Below are positions 31,345-32,637 of a stretch of 32,637 nt of DNA, one piece after another. The notes beneath the pieces were generated by a model that was not told where the DNA came from, did not search any database, and worked only from the letters and a program-made list of their open reading frames with translations. Source of the DNA: Terriglobia bacterium (lineage in GTDB: Bacteria; Acidobacteriota; Terriglobia; Bryobacterales; Bryobacteraceae); the NCBI GenBank assembly GCA_025363475.1, contig JANYDS010000071.1:1-32637 (forward strand), in the 5' to 3' direction. The position numbers and the translations under genes were made by a program. Each line of letters begins with the position of its first letter. Within the stretch, counting starts at the first letter, position 1.

Positions 31345-31821
31345 TCAAAGAGAGGCGGACCGGAGTTCTTTGAGGGTTTTCAGGGTCCGGTTGTACATGC
31401 GGTTGTAGCAGGTTTCGTAGCGGCTGATGAGGTCGAGGGTGCGGGTGCTGGAGAGGGCGGTGAGGGCATTGGCTGCGCGGGAGGCGGGGGAACCGGGGGT
31501 GATTTGCGGGTCCTGGACGCGGATTTGATGGGAGAGGGCGGCGGTTTCCATGGCGAGGAAACGGCGTTGACGCCAGCGGCAGGCGGCGAGGTCTTCGATG
31601 AGGGCGTCTTCGATTTGGGTCTGGGGGATGAGTTCGGTTCGGAGGCTGGTGAGGAGGGCAGTGAATTTGTCGGGATTTTCACCTTCTATGACGATGGATT
31701 GGGAGAGGGTGCTGCGGGGGTGGGGGCTGCGAGGCGGGGTGACGGGGGTGGTGGCGGAGCGGGGGCCGCGAGACTTGGCGCCGTTGCGTTGGGAGGCTTT
31801 GATTTGTAGTTCGGATCTCAT
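31345..31821 (-). CDS. Acidobacterial NGAKSRGP-type hypothetical protein
   Basis: 158 residues from ATG 31821. It begins with the recurrent MRSELQI.ASQRNGAKSRGP motif, continues with LSQSIVIEGENPDKFTALLTSLRTEL and IEDALIEDLAACRWRQRRFLAMETAAL, and ends with a basic helix YNRMYNRTLKTLKELR. Proteins of this sort are common in Acidobacteriota and Planctomycetes and have no known function; many are found in several copies per genome. In the usual form GAKSRGP is followed by TPEGK.....NA..HGL, whereas here a Pro/Ser/Arg-rich PRSATTPVTPPRSPHPRS stretch replaces it. The frame upstream of 31821 continues open but has no coding look. Both flanks are rich in TTTTGTTGG. Confidence 0.6.
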   Translation of the reverse strand: MRSELQIKASQRNGAKSRGPRSATTPVTPPRSPHPRSTLSQSIVIEGENPDKFTALLTSLRTELIPQTQIEDALIEDLAACRWRQRRFLAMETAALSHQIRVQDPQITPGSPASRAANALTALSSTRTLDLISRYETCYNRMYNRTLKTLKELRSASL

Positions 31822-32101
31822 GTGGGGTATTGTGTACCCGGGTGGTATCGGATTTTCCCTGGTTTTGTTGGAAGTTGTTGGATTTGTTGTGTCGATTTTC
31901 TTTTCGGGGGGTGAACGCCCACCGGGGACAGCGACAACGGGGGATGAAAACGGTCTCGGAGGGAGGTAAGCCGCTGGATGCCGGAAGCACTTTGAGGTGT
32001 TGCCGCCGAAGTCTGCTAAAAATGCGGCTCGGTCAATGCATCCACCACATACCTCACCCAAAAAGGCCATCCACACGCCGCAAACCAGCGGAATCAGTCA
32101 C

Positions 32102-32637
32102 TTAAAATGGAGGTTTTCGAAGATGTGTGACCGGCAAAAGAGTCTTGTTGCTTTTTAAGCCGGACTGAGTGACCACGAGCGGCAGGTTACCATCCGGTGC
32201 ATCGGCTGGTACCTGGAAAATGATCTGGTAGAGACTGACGGAATCGGGCGTCAGTCCCGCGAACAGTACGGAGGCTGCAGCGCCGTTCAGGGTTACGGTG
32301 GCTGCGTTGACGGGGAGTGCGAGCGGGTTCGAAGGCGATGCCGTGCCGCTCGAGACCGGGTTGTCTGTGCGGCCGAGGCCCACGAGATAGAACACAACTG
32401 TTTCGCCGGGCTGTGCCGGGGAGGCTTCGGTTACGAGCGAGTAATCGGCGTGCTGCGCGATGACGAAGCCGGTGGCAAAGGCCGCGATGCCGGGAGCGCC
32501 ATCGGCGGTAATCAGCAATCGCTGTGCGTTCGGATATCTCTCCTGGCCCATCGCGTGCCACCACCGCCGTATCGTCTCCACCGCGAATGTGGCAGTGTCG
32601 TGGTCCACACCCACGCTGACCCAACCGGTATTCGCCG
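32102..32637 (-). pseudogene. Chimera of an ISAzo13-type transposase and a Solibacter C-terminal (TIGR03437) domain
   Basis: The frame enters from beyond the window as ANTGWVSVGVDHDTATFAVE, TIRRWWHAMGQERYPNAQRL and LITADG, which is the DDE region of ISAzo13-family transposases. At about 32498 it switches, without a frame break, to APGIAAFATGFVIAQHADYS, GETVVFYLVGLGRTDNPVSS and a VNAATVTLNGAAASVLFAGL strand pair. This is the second half of a TIGR03437 domain, homologous to the C-terminus of the 13459 protease. The IS normally continues LITADGGGSNG, so its 3' part is lost, as is the front of the domain protein. The open frame ends at 32102. Neither function can survive as such, though a fusion peptide could be made. 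Confidence 0.75.
32498..32637 (-). mobile_element. ISAzo13-family element fragment (truncated on both visible sides)
   Basis: Only the transposase catalytic-region fragment described in the chimeric frame is present; no terminal repeat is seen at the junction near 32498. The rest lies to the right of the window. ISAzo13 elements have DDE transposases of about 400-500 residues; the missing 3' part suggests recombination rather than simple insertion. Confidence 0.6.

Noticed and set aside
1-32637. Frameshifts as general assembly error
   Set aside because: Several genes of 1.2-3.5 kb are intact and the lesions cluster in accessory families, including a roughly 550-bp deletion and a gene fusion that base-calling errors would not cause. 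Single-base lesions at homopolymers still need read-level checking.
1-32637. CRISPR array, prophage or biosynthetic cluster
   Set aside because: No regularly spaced repeats with unique spacers, no phage structural genes and no assembly-line enzymes were seen.

Overview
The window looks like chromosomal DNA of an Acidobacteriota member of the Bryobacterales / Candidatus Solibacter type. The evidence is family content: a VWFA-related acidobacterial domain protein (TIGR03436 type), a TIGR03435-type protein, two proteins with the Solibacter C-terminal domain (TIGR03437 type), a DUF433/DUF5615 pair, Uma2, a PF20091-type hydrolase, an NGAKSRGP-type protein, and GC-rich DNA with weak Shine-Dalgarno signals. 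Assignments are from recognition of sequence motifs; no database search was run.

Layout. 1-141 is the end of an ISL3-family element, with the transposase N-terminus on the minus strand. It is followed by a uracil-DNA-glycosylase-like gene, tRNA-Arg(TCG), a CYTH-domain gene, a small beta-rich protein, and a heavily broken Ser/Thr kinase-TPR gene (2166-3882). A radical SAM gene diverges from three secreted-protein genes (5027-7448). 7475-10310 is a compact minus-strand operon: a soluble PRC/MgtE_N/CBS regulator, an Nramp-like transporter with altered metal-site motifs, and a frataxin (CyaY) homologue. Upstream lies a 114-nt candidate structured RNA (10340-10453), then a broken Uma2 gene, SppA, a secreted protein plus matrixin-like protease pair, a gene split by one stop codon, a Cys-rich protein, the DUF433/DUF5615 pair, a damaged TIGR03435 gene, and an HNH nuclease preceded by a 46-codon ORF. 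A YdjM/DUF457-type membrane protein and a MOSC protein diverge from a 16-bp gap.

20780-24627 is a probable respiratory operon (minus strand): a cytochrome c-PQQ dehydrogenase resembling polyvinyl-alcohol dehydrogenase, a beta-barrel-like envelope protein, and an eight-CXXCH cytochrome c. A PF20091-type hydrolase diverges from it. 26675-31174 encodes a TolB-like propeller protein downstream of a 1160-residue fused Nfn/GltD-FNR oxidoreductase. The right end has a GGGTTTT 10-bp tandem array, an acidobacterial hypothetical protein, and an in-frame chimera between an ISAzo13-type transposase and a TIGR03437 domain that runs off the window.

A theme is selective decay. Five genes, mostly of expanded or accessory families (kinase, Uma2, the 15.6-kb secreted protein, TIGR03435, transposase/TIGR03437), carry frameshifts, stops or fusions, while much longer housekeeping-type genes are intact. 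The most promising systems are the regulator-Nramp-frataxin operon with its structured-RNA neighbour, and the dehydrogenase-barrel-octaheme cluster.
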